Shown in pieces: positions 22,115-33,734 of a stretch of DNA of 64,000 nucleotides. How positions within the stretch are numbered: position 1 is the stretch's first letter; every line of letters begins with the position of its first letter. A model generated the notes under the pieces. It was not told where the DNA came from. It saw only the letters and a program-made list of their open reading frames with translations, and ran no database searches. Source of the stretch: Symsagittifera roscoffensis. Its lineage: Eukaryota; Xenacoelomorpha; Acoela; Convolutidae. Location: the NCBI RefSeq assembly GCF_963678635.1, contig NC_087067.1, forward strand, positions 59,876,594 through 59,940,593, in the 5' to 3' direction. Both the position numbers and the translations under genes were made by a program.

Positions 22115-22329
22115 TGATAAAATGTTACTTTGTTGTAGCTAATTCTAAGTTAAAACTATTAAAAAGAATAAGAATTAAGATGAATTAGTTGGTAAGTTAA
22201 AACATTAAAACAATGAGAGATCATTCTCTCCGCCGGAGAGAATGGCTAGTGAAGGTCATAACTAAGTGACCGGTTAATTAAATAAGTATGTTTAGCAATA
22301 ATTGCAAAACCTGATGTAAAATCACAACA
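22115..22329 (-). repeat. 3' LTR of the Gypsy element
   Basis: It is 215 bp, TG...CA bounded, and contains the 21-nt palindrome ATTCTCTCCG-C-CGGAGAGAAT at 22223-22243. It differs from the partner LTR by a T/C substitution and the absence of 5 bp. Confidence 0.95.
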
Positions 22330-23003
22330 TTCCCCTAAGCAGGAAAAAAATTTAAATTGCAATAAGTAATGCACAATAACTAAATATGACTGACTCCTTT
22401 CTCCCCCTTTAAGGACGAGGAAAGAAAATTAAAGCGCCTTAAGATGAGGTACTAACACTAAGTAAGCTCCACTAGTGTTAAATGAAAGAACAAAGATTAT
22501 CCAGATTCCGATGGATAAGGGTTATGTTAAGATGAGATAAAGGCATCACGTTTTGGCATAACGCTGAAATTTAGAACCACGTTTTATGAGTGAGGTCATA
22601 GTTTATAATGCGCGAGTGAAGAGGATATGATTTAAAGAAATTATGGGAGCAACAGATGATAATTTCTTTTAAAGGGTGAAATTTATCCGAAGGATAAAGT
22701 TGTCAAATTTAGCAAACACGTTTTGGTAACTGGAAAATTAGCACCGGTTTACAAGGTAAAATACGTAGATAGCACAAAATGTTGATGGAGGTGGTCTTGG
22801 TTTGTAAAACACAAACTGGAGTGGAGGCGAATTAAGGAAATTAGGAGGACACTTGAAGATGTCTTCTACATGAAAATTTATCCGCAGGATTAAGTTCTCA
22901 AGTTTAGTGAGCAGATGTTAATATCTGAATGTTAGCACCGGTTTACTCAGTAATGTGTGTTATTTGGTAAGCCGGAATATCAGATTAAAGTATATCTAAG
23001 TGG
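22330..23003 (-). other. 3' noncoding region of the Gypsy element with internal repeats
   Basis: On the minus strand it ends AGGGGAA directly against the 3' LTR, a short polypurine-like primer site. Within it a block containing 'tttatccg(a/c)aggat' and 'ttagcaccggttta' occurs near 22680-22750 and again near 22868-22945, with a weaker third copy upstream. No ORF of note is present. Confidence 0.6.
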
Positions 23004-25046
23004 TTATAAAGTTTTATAATTTTTTAAAAAGTTCTCAAGTTCGGTGTTGAAAAGTTCACTATCAAGATCAGAGTGGTCGCCGAAATTTGCTATTTCCATT
23101 CTCAGTGATTCGTCGGTTGATGAGTTTGACATTTGATCTGATGAAGATGATGAATCTGAATCTAGAACAATTAACTCCGCCGGATTCGTCTTGTTGATAG
23201 TCTCATGTGGTTCCTCAATCTCTAACACAATAGGCTCGGCCGCCGAACCAGAGGCTTCTTGGACACTCTCTACGGCATCAATGAAGTAACGTTGACCATA
23301 AAATTTTGATGGGCCGACATTTCTACTAGAGCGGCGAATAGTAGCAGGAATTTTACCGGGTATTATGGCAGGACTGTTGGATATAGCGCACTCATCCGTT
23401 GAGTCGCTTATCTCATACACCGGAAAGTCTATGTTTGAGTCGGTCTCCGTCGGATTATGCTCCACTTGTAGGTCATTTTGTCCAATGGTGTCATTTTCCC
23501 CTCCCTGATTCACGGTTCTCTGATCCGCCGAGTTAGATGTTCGGCTGGCTGGCACTATACTTATTGGGCACTCATATGATTGATCCATGGGTTGTTCACT
23601 GATTGGGAAACTGTCGTTTTCTAAAATCTCAGATTTTATTTCAGGATTGGTTATAGAAGAGTTAAAGTTATTTCCGAGTGATATGTGAGGTGTAAGTGAA
23701 TCCGAAATAAAGCGCTCTCTGGCTACGTCTCTACAAGGAAAACCGCCCGCTATCCATTCCCATTCACTAGTATCCGAAATATCCGAAGGAATTAGCATAG
23801 ATTCATCCGAAGCAAGGTAACCTGGAGGAGTTGGTGGCTTCTTTGAGCGTCGTGTCTGTCTTCTTGTCGGGATGGATGATGATCCAGAAATGCGTGTCCT
23901 AGTTAGGTTGTCGGATGATGTCGGGTCTAATTGTCTGTTCCTTCTTTTTGTTGGCTTCTTGGGTTTTGGTTTTCTTTTTGAGCATTCCAGTTTTTGACCT
24001 ACTTCAACATTAGGGTTAGAAAAGTAAGGGAATGAAATGTTTCCTCTAAAAGGTCTGATTTTATTTGAGGTAGAGATAGGAATCGCAATGTCGGATTTTC
24101 GTATTATTTTTCCGTCGGATAACTTAACTGTCGAAGTCGAAGAATTTATAATTCTTTTGTTTAGTTCTTTATAAAAACAGTCTCGGTTGATATTACCATT
24201 AGTTTTCCGAAGGATTTTACCTTTAAAAGGGCTTTCGATTGGTATTCTGTTTTGAGTCGTTTTCGAGGATGAGGCATAGTCTGTATCGTAGCCTTTTTCA
24301 GTCGGATTTTGGTTCTTCTTCGCAATCAAATCGTCCTTGTATCCGTCCTCGATTCTATCATCCGCGTTCCAATCCTTAGCTCGATCCTTAGACAGTATTG
24401 ATTTCCCTTTGTCTAAAATTCCAAAGGAAGGTTTACCCGAAGCTAATTGTTTCCAAATAGTATTTGGTTTTCTGTTATAGTGGATCTCGAAAGGTGAGCA
24501 TTTAATTTTTGATTGGAAAGTAGAACGTAGGTTCCAAATGATTTTTGAAACGGCATTTTGCAATGTGGTTTTATGATGTTCTTTAGAGATAGCCAGTAGT
24601 TTGACTTTTACAGTGTGTACGAGTTTTTCGACTAATCCGTTGGATCGGTGATCGCCTACTGTACAAAAGATTATTTTGATGTTGTTAGAATCGCAGAATG
24701 ATTTGAAGTCTTGACTTGTAAAGCAAGTAGCATGATCCACCCTTATAGAATAAGGTATACCGTGTAAGAATATGTAGTCTTGTAAAAATTCTATAACTGT
24801 TTTTGAAGAGGTAGATGTAATTTTTGCCGACGGAAATTTAGAAAATCTGTCAATACAAAGTAAAATGTATTTATTTGACCCCCAATAAGAATCCAAAGGA
24901 CCCGCGAAGTCTAAATTAAGTTCTTCATTTGGTTCTGATAATGGAGGAAGTTCACTAATTTGTGAATTAGGGATAACAGATTTTATATTCTTACCCGCCG
25001 ATGTACACTCTGAGCAATTAATTCCATGAAAGTAGATTTGTTGTGT
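23004..25046 (-). pseudogene. Gypsy integrase with long C-terminal tail
   Basis: The open frame reaches back to about 25046, past the first in-frame Met at 24896. It begins within the HHCC zinc region (CSECTSAG), followed by the first catalytic Asp in a LDFAGP context near 24913. The second is at residue 54 from Met (RVDHATCF) and the Glu at about residue 90 (SNGLVEKL), giving a complete DDE set. The tail of more than 400 residues is Ser/Pro/charged, with no transmembrane segment, so it is not an env protein. It is separated from the upstream pol frame by a shift near 25050. The N-terminal His pair of the zinc domain lies on the other side of that break. Confidence 0.85.
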
Positions 25047-28000
25047 TGGGCCAAATATTTCATTCCGAATTGACCTGGATGTGTTTCGTGGAGGGTCTTC
25101 ATCATCGCGTTTCGTAGAGTAAATGGAATAACGAGTTTGCCGTCCATGTAAAGTAATCCATCGGATTCGTGAAGGTCTCGGGTGAAATGTTTGAAATAAG
25201 GAGAATCTGCATTAATCTTCTCCGCCTTATTTTGAAGTGCTTTAACAATAGGGCTTAACATGGGATCGTCTTCTGTCAAGAGAGCCACTAACTTGGCGTT
25301 AAATAAAATATTTAAATCCAAGGGTCGATCCGGCAACTTCAAGTTTTCACGGTATTTTTTAACGAGATTGATATGATTTGGTAAAAGTTTGAATTCTAAA
25401 TCTACGGAAATACCAGAAGTGGTGGGATTAATTACAATATTCTTATTATTCATATTAACAGTATCTACAATTTTTTTATCTACAGGTGAATTAATTAGGC
25501 TACAATTAAGAATTAAAAAATAAAGAAATGCGGAATTTGAAATGGAAATAATTAAAGTATTTGTGTTGGAATAATCCGTTGGAATACAATTTGATGTACA
25601 AAATTCTGTTCTTCTGTGATTGAATGAGCAAATTGGAAAAGACGAGTTAATAAGTTTTAGTACTGCTGCTATTAGGTAATTACGTAATAAGACGTAATCG
25701 GAGTTTTCCAGATTGTGACCAATGGCTGAGCAGGTAGTTCTTAGTTTCTCCGACGGATTTAATGATTTATTAATCTTATTAATGTTTGCTACTACGAATT
25801 CTTCGTCGTAATGTGATGTTGGGAGGGCTTTTCCGGATGGAATTCTAGAAATAAGATCAGTGAAGCCCATGTCTTTTCCTGCGATAAGTTTGATTGAGAA
25901 ATTAAAAGGTAATAATCTGTCTACCCATCTTGTTAATCTACTGTGGTAGGTTTTATTTCCGTGGTTTGGTGAAAGAGCGGATAATAGGGCCTTGTGATCA
26001 GTGATTATTTCGAAATCGGAGCCGTAAAGGTAATTTTTATAATGCTCAACAGCCCAAACAACCCCTAGAAGTTCAAGTTCGTTAGTAGAGTATTTAGACT
26101 CGTGAGGATTTAAAAAACGTGACGCGAATGAGATTGTTTTCCAATCGTTCCCATGGAGTTGTTCCAGCGAGGCTCCAAGTCCATTGTGTGATGCGTCTGT
26201 TTTCACTCTAGTTTTTCGTTTTACGTCGAAATGTGTATTCTCTGTTAAGTTTACGATTTCTTCTTTTATTCTTTCAAACGCTTTTGTATGATCATCGTTC
26301 CATTGGAATATTGATTTCTTATTTAGGAGCGGTCGGAGTGGGCTTCCTAAGGATGCAAGGTTTGGGACAAATTTAATGTATTGGTTTATAGAACCAAAAA
26401 ATGATCGTAATTCTTTCAGATTCTTCGGTACAGGTAGGTCTTTGATAGCTTTCGATTTGTCGAATAACGGGGTAACTCCTGATTTAGAGATTTTAAATCC
26501 CAACCATTCTATTTCTTTTTGAAAGAATTTACATTTTGACCATTTTACGGCAAAGTTGTATTCGTCGAGGGTCGATAAAATTTTTAATACAATATTCTTG
26601 TGGTCTAAGAATGTTCCTTTGGAAGAGATTAAAATGTCGTCCAAGTAACAATTGGTAAATGGGATTGAACCTAACGTAGAGTCCATTACTCTTTGAAATT
26701 CGTTGGGCATATCCCCTAAGCCGTAAAAACCAGTTAAAAATTGGTAAGTACCCGTAATGTCACCGCCCACAATACTGAAGTTACATTGGTTACTAGTAAA
26801 TTTGTCTGATGCTAATTGACTGTATGCATTTTTTAAGTCTAAGTTAGTAAACCACACTTCTCCAACGGAATCATTAGTAATTTGTGCCGCGACGTTGTCT
26901 ACAAGTTCGTGGATGTTTGGCATTTGATATTTGTTCTTGTAAATCTGTTTGTTTGTGAACTTGGAATCTAACGCCAGTTTGATGGATTTGTCTTTTTTGC
27001 AAGTGATGACTATTGGGCTAATAAATCTGTCTTCGTCGCAATTTTCTAATTTTTTAATATGTCCCTCTGCTTTTAATCTATTGAGTTCTGTTTTTACCGC
27101 ATCCAGTAAATGGAGGGGAACTCGTCTTCCTTTTAGTTGAATTGGTTTTAATGGTTCGTGAAAATGGGTAATTTTCATTTGATTTTTAATTTTTCCAATC
27201 CGAAGGAATAAATTTTTAAATGACTTTGATATATTAAGGATTTCCCTATCTTGGTTTGTTTGGGAAATGGAATTTACTGACTTACACTGCTTGTTGGTCT
27301 GGAAGTGTGGAAAATGTTTCTGAGAGACCTCTATTCCCACTTTTGGAAGGTTGTCGTTTCCTAAGATATTCCTTTCATGTCCTTCGGTTAAGAAGAATTG
27401 ACAGTCGTTGTCTGACCAACCATTTGAGAATATCGGAATCTTCACCTTTCCAGTGATGTTTATGGCATTATCCGTGAATCCACAGTAAAGGTCTCTGGTT
27501 GTCTTATCCACCGGATAAATTTTCAAGTATGGATCACGTAATTTCAATTCGTGAAGTACGTTTTTCTTAAGAAAGCTCACCGGGCTAGCTGAATCCACTT
27601 GAATGTTTAAAATTACTTGGTTTTCTTTTCCGAGTCCGATGTTTAATAATTTCTTCAGTTCCTTTCCGTCGTTATCAAAAATTGTAGTTACATTTAGTAC
27701 AGAGTAATTGTCGTTTTCACTTTGTCCAGATTCCGACCATGCGTTTATGACGCCGCAACATTCTCTATCCGTGTGGTCGGTATTTACATCCGGGAAATCC
27801 GACGGATTAAAATCTGTATTATCTACAATTTGAGTATTTACAATGTTTACATTTTTACGTCGAGATCTACAAAGTCTGGTGAAATGACCTTTGAATTTAC
27901 AAGAAGTACAAGTTGTGTCCTTTGCTGGGCAAACTGCTAAGTGTCCTTTTGAGAATGAACCGCCACACTTCATACAGCTGTTACTTCTTTCGATGTTGAG

Positions 28001-28108
28001 AGTTGGTTCTCTTTTGACGTTAAAATGGTTGTTTGGTTTATGTACAGATGATCCGTTGGATTTAAAATTATTAGTTAACTTCAAGTGATTTAAAATTTGT
28101 TTTTTCAT
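25047..28108 (-). pseudogene. Gypsy pol: zinc knuckles, protease, RT, RNase H
   Basis: Residues are counted from Met at 28108. Cys/His knuckles lie at about 45-60 (CX2CX7HX3C, atypical) and 67-80 (CX2CX4HX4C). A retropepsin-like active site lies at 172-175 and reads DSAS instead of the usual D(S/T)G. RT motifs include FTNLDLKNAYSQL and YLDD at 488-491. RNase H shows KTDASHNGLG and ELELLGVVWAVEHY. The nucleocapsid knuckles sit in this frame rather than in gag, so they would be made only after a frame change or re-initiation. The frame overlaps gag by 38 bp at 28071-28108. It ends by frameshift near 25050. Confidence 0.9.
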
Positions 28109-28409
28109 CGATGAGTGCTACGTTTAGTGCTTCGCGTGGAGGGAGGGTTTCTGTTAATAATTTCCTTTGTATATCGTAGTTTTTCATATTATTTATGAAA
28201 GTATCTCTTATCCACTCTTCTTCTCCTGCGGATATGTCGCACTTTTTCGCCATTTCAGCTAAGGCACCCCAAAATTGTTCGAGGGATTCTCTGTCGCGTT
28301 GTTTTCTATTTAACAGTTTATGTCGTTCAAATGTGACATTTGATTTTCTTACGAAAGCAATCGCTAAAAACTCCCAGAATTCTTTAAAAGAAATTTGTAA
28401 GACTTTCAC
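28071..28409 (-). pseudogene. Gypsy gag, C-terminal half
   Basis: It encodes the second half of the capsid-type region, including EFWEFLAIAFVRKS and ERHKLLNRKQRDRESLEQFW, a pattern common to retrotransposon gag proteins. It is shifted +1 relative to the N-terminal half and ends 38 bp inside the pol frame. The shift into pol is again +1, around a run of six A residues near 28100-28106. Confidence 0.75.
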
Positions 28410-28824
28410 CTTGGTAAATTTCTGTCCGAAGATCCTTTTTCCTTAAACCCAATGCCAGATATAAGACCGAACGTAATTTCTTGTCTGCTTCTTCTATTCG
28501 CATTCCGTTAAATTTCTTAGTTTCTGTTTTTATCGAAGCTGTTTCTTCTTCGTCATATCTTCTTTGTTCTTGGGTATTTCTCTCCAATCTCAAGCGTCTT
28601 TGGGCGTCTGTTTCACCGTCCGGTGAGTTTTCCAAATTTGGTGGTAGTGGATGTTGTCTCTCCGACGGATTGAGTAGATTTTCTATATCTATGTTTTCTT
28701 TAGCTATAATTGCTAATTGAAACAGATCACTCCAATCTTCCCAGGGGATGGGTGGGTCTACCGTATGGTTTTGCCAAAAGGGAGGTATTCCTCTCACGTT
28801 AGATTCGTTAGATGACTGCGCCAT
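28384..28824 (-). CDS. Gypsy gag, N-terminal half
   Basis: The 146-codon frame starts MAQSSNESNVRGIPPFW at the very edge of the 5' LTR and has the same start as the older copy at 12681-12947. The ATG straddles the LTR end: its A is the last LTR base and its TG the first two bases of the primer-binding site. The frame ends at 28384, where homology passes to the next frame. Whether the change is programmed or a mutation is unclear. Confidence 0.8.
   Translation of the reverse strand: MAQSSNESNVRGIPPFWQNHTVDPPIPWEDWSDLFQLAIIAKENIDIENLLNPSERQHPLPPNLENSPDGETDAQRRLRLERNTQEQRRYDEEETASIKTETKKFNGMRIEEADKKLRSVLYLALGLRKKDLRTEIYQGESLTNFF
28806..28823 (-). promoter_or_regulatory. Primer-binding site of the Gypsy element
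   Basis: Directly after the 5' LTR the minus strand reads TGGCGCAGTCATCTAACG. The opening TGG pairs with the universal tRNA 3' CCA. The priming tRNA was not identified with certainty. The same bases are codons 1-6 of gag. Confidence 0.7.
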
Positions 28825-29043
28825 GATAAAATGTTACTTTGTTGTAGCTAATTCTAAGTTAAAACTATTAAAAAGAATAAGAATTAAGATGAATTAGTCG
28901 GTAAGTTAAAACATTAAAACAAAACAATGAGAGATCATTCTCTCCGCCGGAGAGAATGGCTAGTGAAGGTCATAACTAAGTGACCGGTTAATTAAATAAG
29001 TATGTTTAGCAATAATTGCAAAACCTGATGTAAAATCACAACA
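28824..29043 (-). repeat. 5' LTR of the Gypsy element
   Basis: It is 220 bp and TG...CA bounded, with the palindrome at 28937-28957. It carries promoter and polyadenylation functions by family rule; no TATA box could be assigned with confidence. Confidence 0.95.
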
Positions 29044-29114
29044 CACGGCAATTTGCATGACAGAAATTTTGTAAAATTGTGTTCAGCGCACTCAATTTCA
29101 AATTTTCACACACT

Positions 29115-29285
29115 TTATGTCTTAGTAATAGTCACCAGACGAAAACGGTTGGCACGCCTGGAAAAGCAAAACCATCGCTCGCCACTCCAGTGACGAAAGC
29201 AGTGGTTGTTATCAACTAAGGGTAGTAACTGCTTATCCCGCTCAACCACCAGTCTCGAATCTGTCCAGCTTAGACAGTCGCCGAC
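29115..29285 (-). other. Candidate exon, 56 codons, unrecognised
   Basis: A TTTTTCCAG acceptor at 29286-29294 opens a frame beginning VGDCLSWTDSRLVV, running through NNHCFRHWSGERWFCF, to a TAA at 29115-29117. The sequence looks protein-like, rich in Trp, Cys and Arg, but no family was recognised. The Gypsy element inserted about 70 bp past its stop. It could be the terminal exon of an unknown gene or chance. Confidence 0.25.
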
Positions 29286-29454
29286 CTGGAAAAATCAAGA
29301 TATTCGAAACCCTAAATTATTCACGGGGCAGAAGAAAAAGTATAGCTTTAAAATTTTAGATGACAATTTTGACACTTTTCATCAAATTTGTTGCGAACCA
29401 TCTATCATGATAATTTTCAGAACCAACTAGCGCGTCAATCGCACCTCCGGTGCT

Positions 29455-30480
29455 ACAAAACCAAGTCTTCAGAAAACAGACAAACCAAAAATCTTAAAAA
29501 AAAAATATTTGAGCAGTCATACTTGGACTCTAGATTTCCAACCCCTCAACGTACCCTGACAGCAAACCACTATAAGGTTGAGAAATTGAAGTTCCGTTAA
29601 TTTTTTTACATCTGTTTTTTTGAAAAAAAAAATGAAAAAATCATGAAAAATGCAATTTCTCGAAAACCAAAAAGACTTGAGCAGTCATACTTGGACGCCA
29701 GATTTGCAACCACTAAATGAACCCTGACAAAACCCCACTCTAGGGATGAGAAATTCAAAATCGGTAGGTTTTTTATATCTTAACTTTTTGACAAAAAAAA
29801 TTGAAAAAATCATAAAAAACACCATGTCGATAAACCAAAAGAACTTGAGCAGTCATAATTGGACGCCAGATTTGCCACCCCTGAATATACCCTGACATCA
29901 CCCCACGATAAATTTGAGAAATTGAAGTTCGGTTATTTTTTTTTTATATGTTTTTTAACAAAAAAATGAAAAAAAAAAATCATAGAAAACGCAACTTCTC
30001 GAAAACCAAAATGATTTGAGCAGTCATTATTGGACTCCAGATTTGCAGCCCCTAAATGTACCCCGGCAGCACCCCCTTTAGGGTTGAGAAATTGAAAATC
30101 GGTTATTTTTCTTATATCTGTTTTTTAACAAAAAAATGGAAAAAAATCGTAGAAAACGCAACTTCTCGAAAACCAAAAGGATTTGAGCAGTCATACCGGG
30201 ACTCATGATTTGCCACCCCTGATTTTACCCTGACAGCACCCCACTATAGGGTTGAGAAATTCAAAGTCTAGGTTTTTTTATATCTTAACTTTTTGACAAA
30301 AAAAAATTGAAAAAATCATAAAAAAACGCCATATGTCGAGAACCAAAAGAACTTGAACAGTCATACTTGGACGCCAGATTTGCCATTCCTGAATTTACCT
30401 TGACAGCATCCCACGATAAATTTGATAAATTGAAGTTCGATTATTTTTTTTATATCTGTTTAGATGAAAATAACAAAATC
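29455..30480 (+). repeat. 168-bp tandem array, about six copies
   Basis: The anchor word GAGCAGTCAT starts at 29511, 29679, 29847, 30018, 30185 and 30355 (as GAACAG). Spacing is 167-171 bp. Each unit holds 'ggacNccagatttgccNcccct', 'ccctgacagcaccccac' and an A-rich segment. Units 2 and 3 resemble units 5 and 6 more than their neighbours, suggesting a three-unit period of about 505 bp. Confidence 0.85.
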
Positions 30481-33400
30481 GAAAAGCTAAAAAACAATTC
30501 GTGAAAAAAATGAAAAGAATTTCAGAAAAACGGGCAGTCGAAAAACACAACCTTCAGGCTGAAAAAAAAAACTTTTTAGCGAAAAAAACCTATACAACAT
30601 AAGCCGAAACTATTCAGGCCGCACAAAGCTTTTTAGCAAAAAACGAAAGGAAAACCAAGGAAAATATACAACGTCAGGGCCATCACTCTTAAAAATTACA
30701 AGAGTAAATTAAAAACACTCGCATCTACAATAAATAATGCTGATGGCACAATGAAATTCCCCAATTAAGCTGACAACATAAGCAGACAAACGAAAGACCG
30801 ACAGTTTAATTTTTCCCGAAAAACATTTTAATTGCATACACATTGAAAAAAATGAGTAGTTATCTGAAGCGAACTCCAGAAAATAGGGTACAAAGACAAC
30901 AGCATTAGCTCTAGGCTAAGTCGCAAGCAGTCTCGAAGTTGCTGAATTTCACTAATAAGGCAACTTCACATTCCCTTAAAATATGTACGAAAATTTTTTT
31001 ACGGAAAAAAATGTCTAGTTCCCGATTACAAGACACTTGCTCTCGAAAGTCTAATTATTGCACTGTTGCTTGAAATAAATAGCTTTTTTCTGTTCATTGT
31101 CGAATGTCAAAGAACATGCTACTAAATACCGCAAAGGTGCCCTAAAAGTTGCCCTAACGCCTACTATTACGACGCCTGCTAAAGCTCGTGAGTTTCATCA
31201 ACCTATTCTAAACAGAGTATACAAAAGTCCATCTTAAGTATGGTGCGAAAAAATGCATTAAATTTAGCAATTTTCTAAAAAAAGGGCATCTGAGTAAACA
31301 GAAATCAAGGCGAAAGCCATGCAGCCGCAAAAAACCGCAGATTTTTTATAGGTCTTCCCAATTATTTCAAATCTTTATAGACATATTCGTACGCATAATA
31401 TGAGATGAGAAAGTGGTAGTACACTAACTTGTTGAGAAATTGAGCAAGTCAGTTCGCCACCTACGTCTACGTCAAATTTTTGACAAAGTTTTCAACCAAA
31501 AAAGTCTAGCACCCGATTACTAAACACTTGCTATCGCGAGTCAAAAGACTTGATTTAATGATCAACGGGGCCAAAAAACTATCTGAAAATCATTAGCCAT
31601 ACTGCAGGCAACCATCCTGGTTTAATTTGTTGAAGCTCTCATTTTCAAGTCAATCAGCAAGACAATCCCCTAGCCCCACTTCAATACCATTCACTTTATC
31701 ATTAAGTCTTTGATACCCCAGTTACCCGAGCTCGTCTGCACCTCCTGGTATTTAGATCACAAAGCCAACAACCTCTCTCAAGCTTTCCTTAGCTATAATT
31801 TCGGATTTTTCTGGAGCTCAGCGTTGATAAAAGCGATTTCTGGTCTACAAAGTCAAACCTGAACCTCAGTCTTCTCCAAAAATCAAAGGCTAGAACTCTG
31901 GCCTGAAGGACCTCGACGCCTCCATTCTCCAAAACCTCGGAGCTTTCAGCGGATGCCCTTCAAGCGAGTAGAAAATTCGCTAAAACATCGGCAAAATGAA
32001 TTCCAGCTGCAGCTTATTCGCTCAATTCTACCGGCCTGATTATCTTGAGCCTTAACATGTTTAGCTAATTCATTTATAAACATCTCAAGGATATCTTCCT
32101 CGCTGTTTATATTGCGTTTGAATTTATTTTTTTGTCAAAAATATAGCCAACAGACAGTTGGAAGAGTCAATGAACTCAAGGAGGCAGAGAAAAAAATGAT
32201 TGAAACAAATGAAAGATGTATGAACTGTTTAAATATACAATTAACCCAATTTGAGAAAACTGGATCAAAATAGTTTTTTTTTTCATTCCGCTGTGAATTC
32301 TAAAAAAAAAAAAACATTTTTGAAAGTAGTCATTTACGTTTTTTTGCGCGATTAGTTAATCCAGAGCTGCATTTCCCTTCCATTTAGCAAATTAATGTAA
32401 ATTTTACACCCGACCAATATGCGTCCTCCATACGCTCAATAACGCTTTAAAAAGTTTCGAGTTTATAGAGCAAATTACAGTAACTTTTTAGCATAAGAAC
32501 TTTTCTCCACGATTGAAACTAATGGTCAATCTCTTTTTTGTGCGCCATATTAACCATTGTTATCGGATACCGTAATCTACATTGCATTTGTGAAATTAAT
32601 TGAAATTGCAAAAATAAAAAAAAATGAACGAGCGTAACACAGAGGCGAAGCGGAGCTTCGCACCACTTGCGATACAACGCAAAAATAAAAAACATCACAA
32701 GTTCATTTCAACACGAAGTCGAAAAAAAATATATGAAAAAACCTAAGTGAACCAAAGTTTTCGTACGTCTCGATTAAAGACAACTAGAGGCCCATATAAA
32801 ACTGGCGGTACGCGTTTGTTAACTTTCGGCATGCGGGACGAAATGCGTTATATCAAAAATTGGACTGTGCCCACTACCTTATCTGTTCATCTATTGAAAT
32901 AAGTCAAAGAGAGAAAATTTTTGAGATTTTCCAAATGACAACATTTCTCTTACGAAAAATGATTCACTATGTCTGCAGGAAAAATTATCGTAAACAGTTC
33001 TTTTGATTATAGTTTTCATCTCACATTTGATTGGTACTTTTTCAGAAAATTCAAAAAGTTTCTAAAAAACGTTCAAAATTTCAAAAACTTCCCGAAATCT
33101 ACAACTTTTTTCTGAAAAATGCAGATGGTGGCCGAGAAAGTAGCCAAGATCCCCAAAAGCGGGTTTCTGGATAAATCACTTAAACTGAAATTTGGCTCGG
33201 TAGTTTTCGAGTAAAGTCAAAGATCCCAAAAAAGTCAAAATTTCCAAGCTTTGAGTAGTGTAAAGGACATGATTTTTTTCTTAAAGAAATTGTGCGTAGT
33301 GCAATTATAAACTATCTTTTCAAAAAACTGTTGTTTCAATGGAAAACAATATAAAGAAAAAATAACGAGAAAAAAAATAAAAAAAATTTCGAAAGCGTCA

Positions 33401-33640
33401 CAAAAAAAAATAATTCTGAAGCGTCTCGGAAAAAAAGCAAAATAAAAAACCTAACCACATACATATTCATAATATCTGTCTTTATCAAAAAAGAATTCTA
33501 GGCAAACAAACAGACCAGGCAAATTAATTAATTTTCGGATAACGAAGCTAAAACAAAGCCGACAATCTTTGAGCAGACACCAGCTGATCCGAAAAAAATG
33601 ATTTATAAAAAATATTTTTAAGTTTCAAGTCTCCTAAAAT
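30481..33640. other. Repeat-derived left flank of the satellite, no gene
   Basis: No coding region was supported. Segments recur on the other side of the satellite: a block with 'agccaacagacagttg' and 'aacccaatttgagaaa' at about 32140-32270 is related to 41940-42130 and 44035-44210. A block at 31075-31150 is related to 42860-42985. The dispersed word ACACAGAGGCGAAGC is at 32637-32651. Just before the array, a 34-bp piece around 33643 is duplicated near 33708. Confidence 0.5.
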
Positions 33641-33734
33641 TAAATGAAGGACACTTGCAACTACCAAGTTACTTGCTTACAGCACTAGAAAAATCTGTCA
33701 CACTACAATGAAGAACACTTGCATCTACCAAGTT

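Larger units (their letters stand above)
22110..29048 (-). mobile_element. Ty3/Gypsy-type LTR retrotransposon, near full length, recent
   Basis: The element runs right to left. Identical CACGG words at 22110-22114 and 29044-29048 flank two LTRs of 215 and 220 bp that differ by one substitution and a 5-bp indel, so insertion was recent. The order is LTR, primer-binding site, gag, zinc knuckles, protease, RT, RNase H, integrase, 3' noncoding region, purine-rich tract, LTR. RT before integrase is the Gypsy order. The coding region is split over several frames; some shifts may be programmed and at least one near 25050 looks disabling. It inserted upstream of the kinase-like exons. Confidence 0.95.

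Noticed and set aside
23004-24896. Envelope protein in the tail of the first Gypsy element
   Set aside because: The tail is hydrophilic, Ser/Pro/acidic-rich, with no signal peptide or transmembrane segment, and is continuous with integrase.
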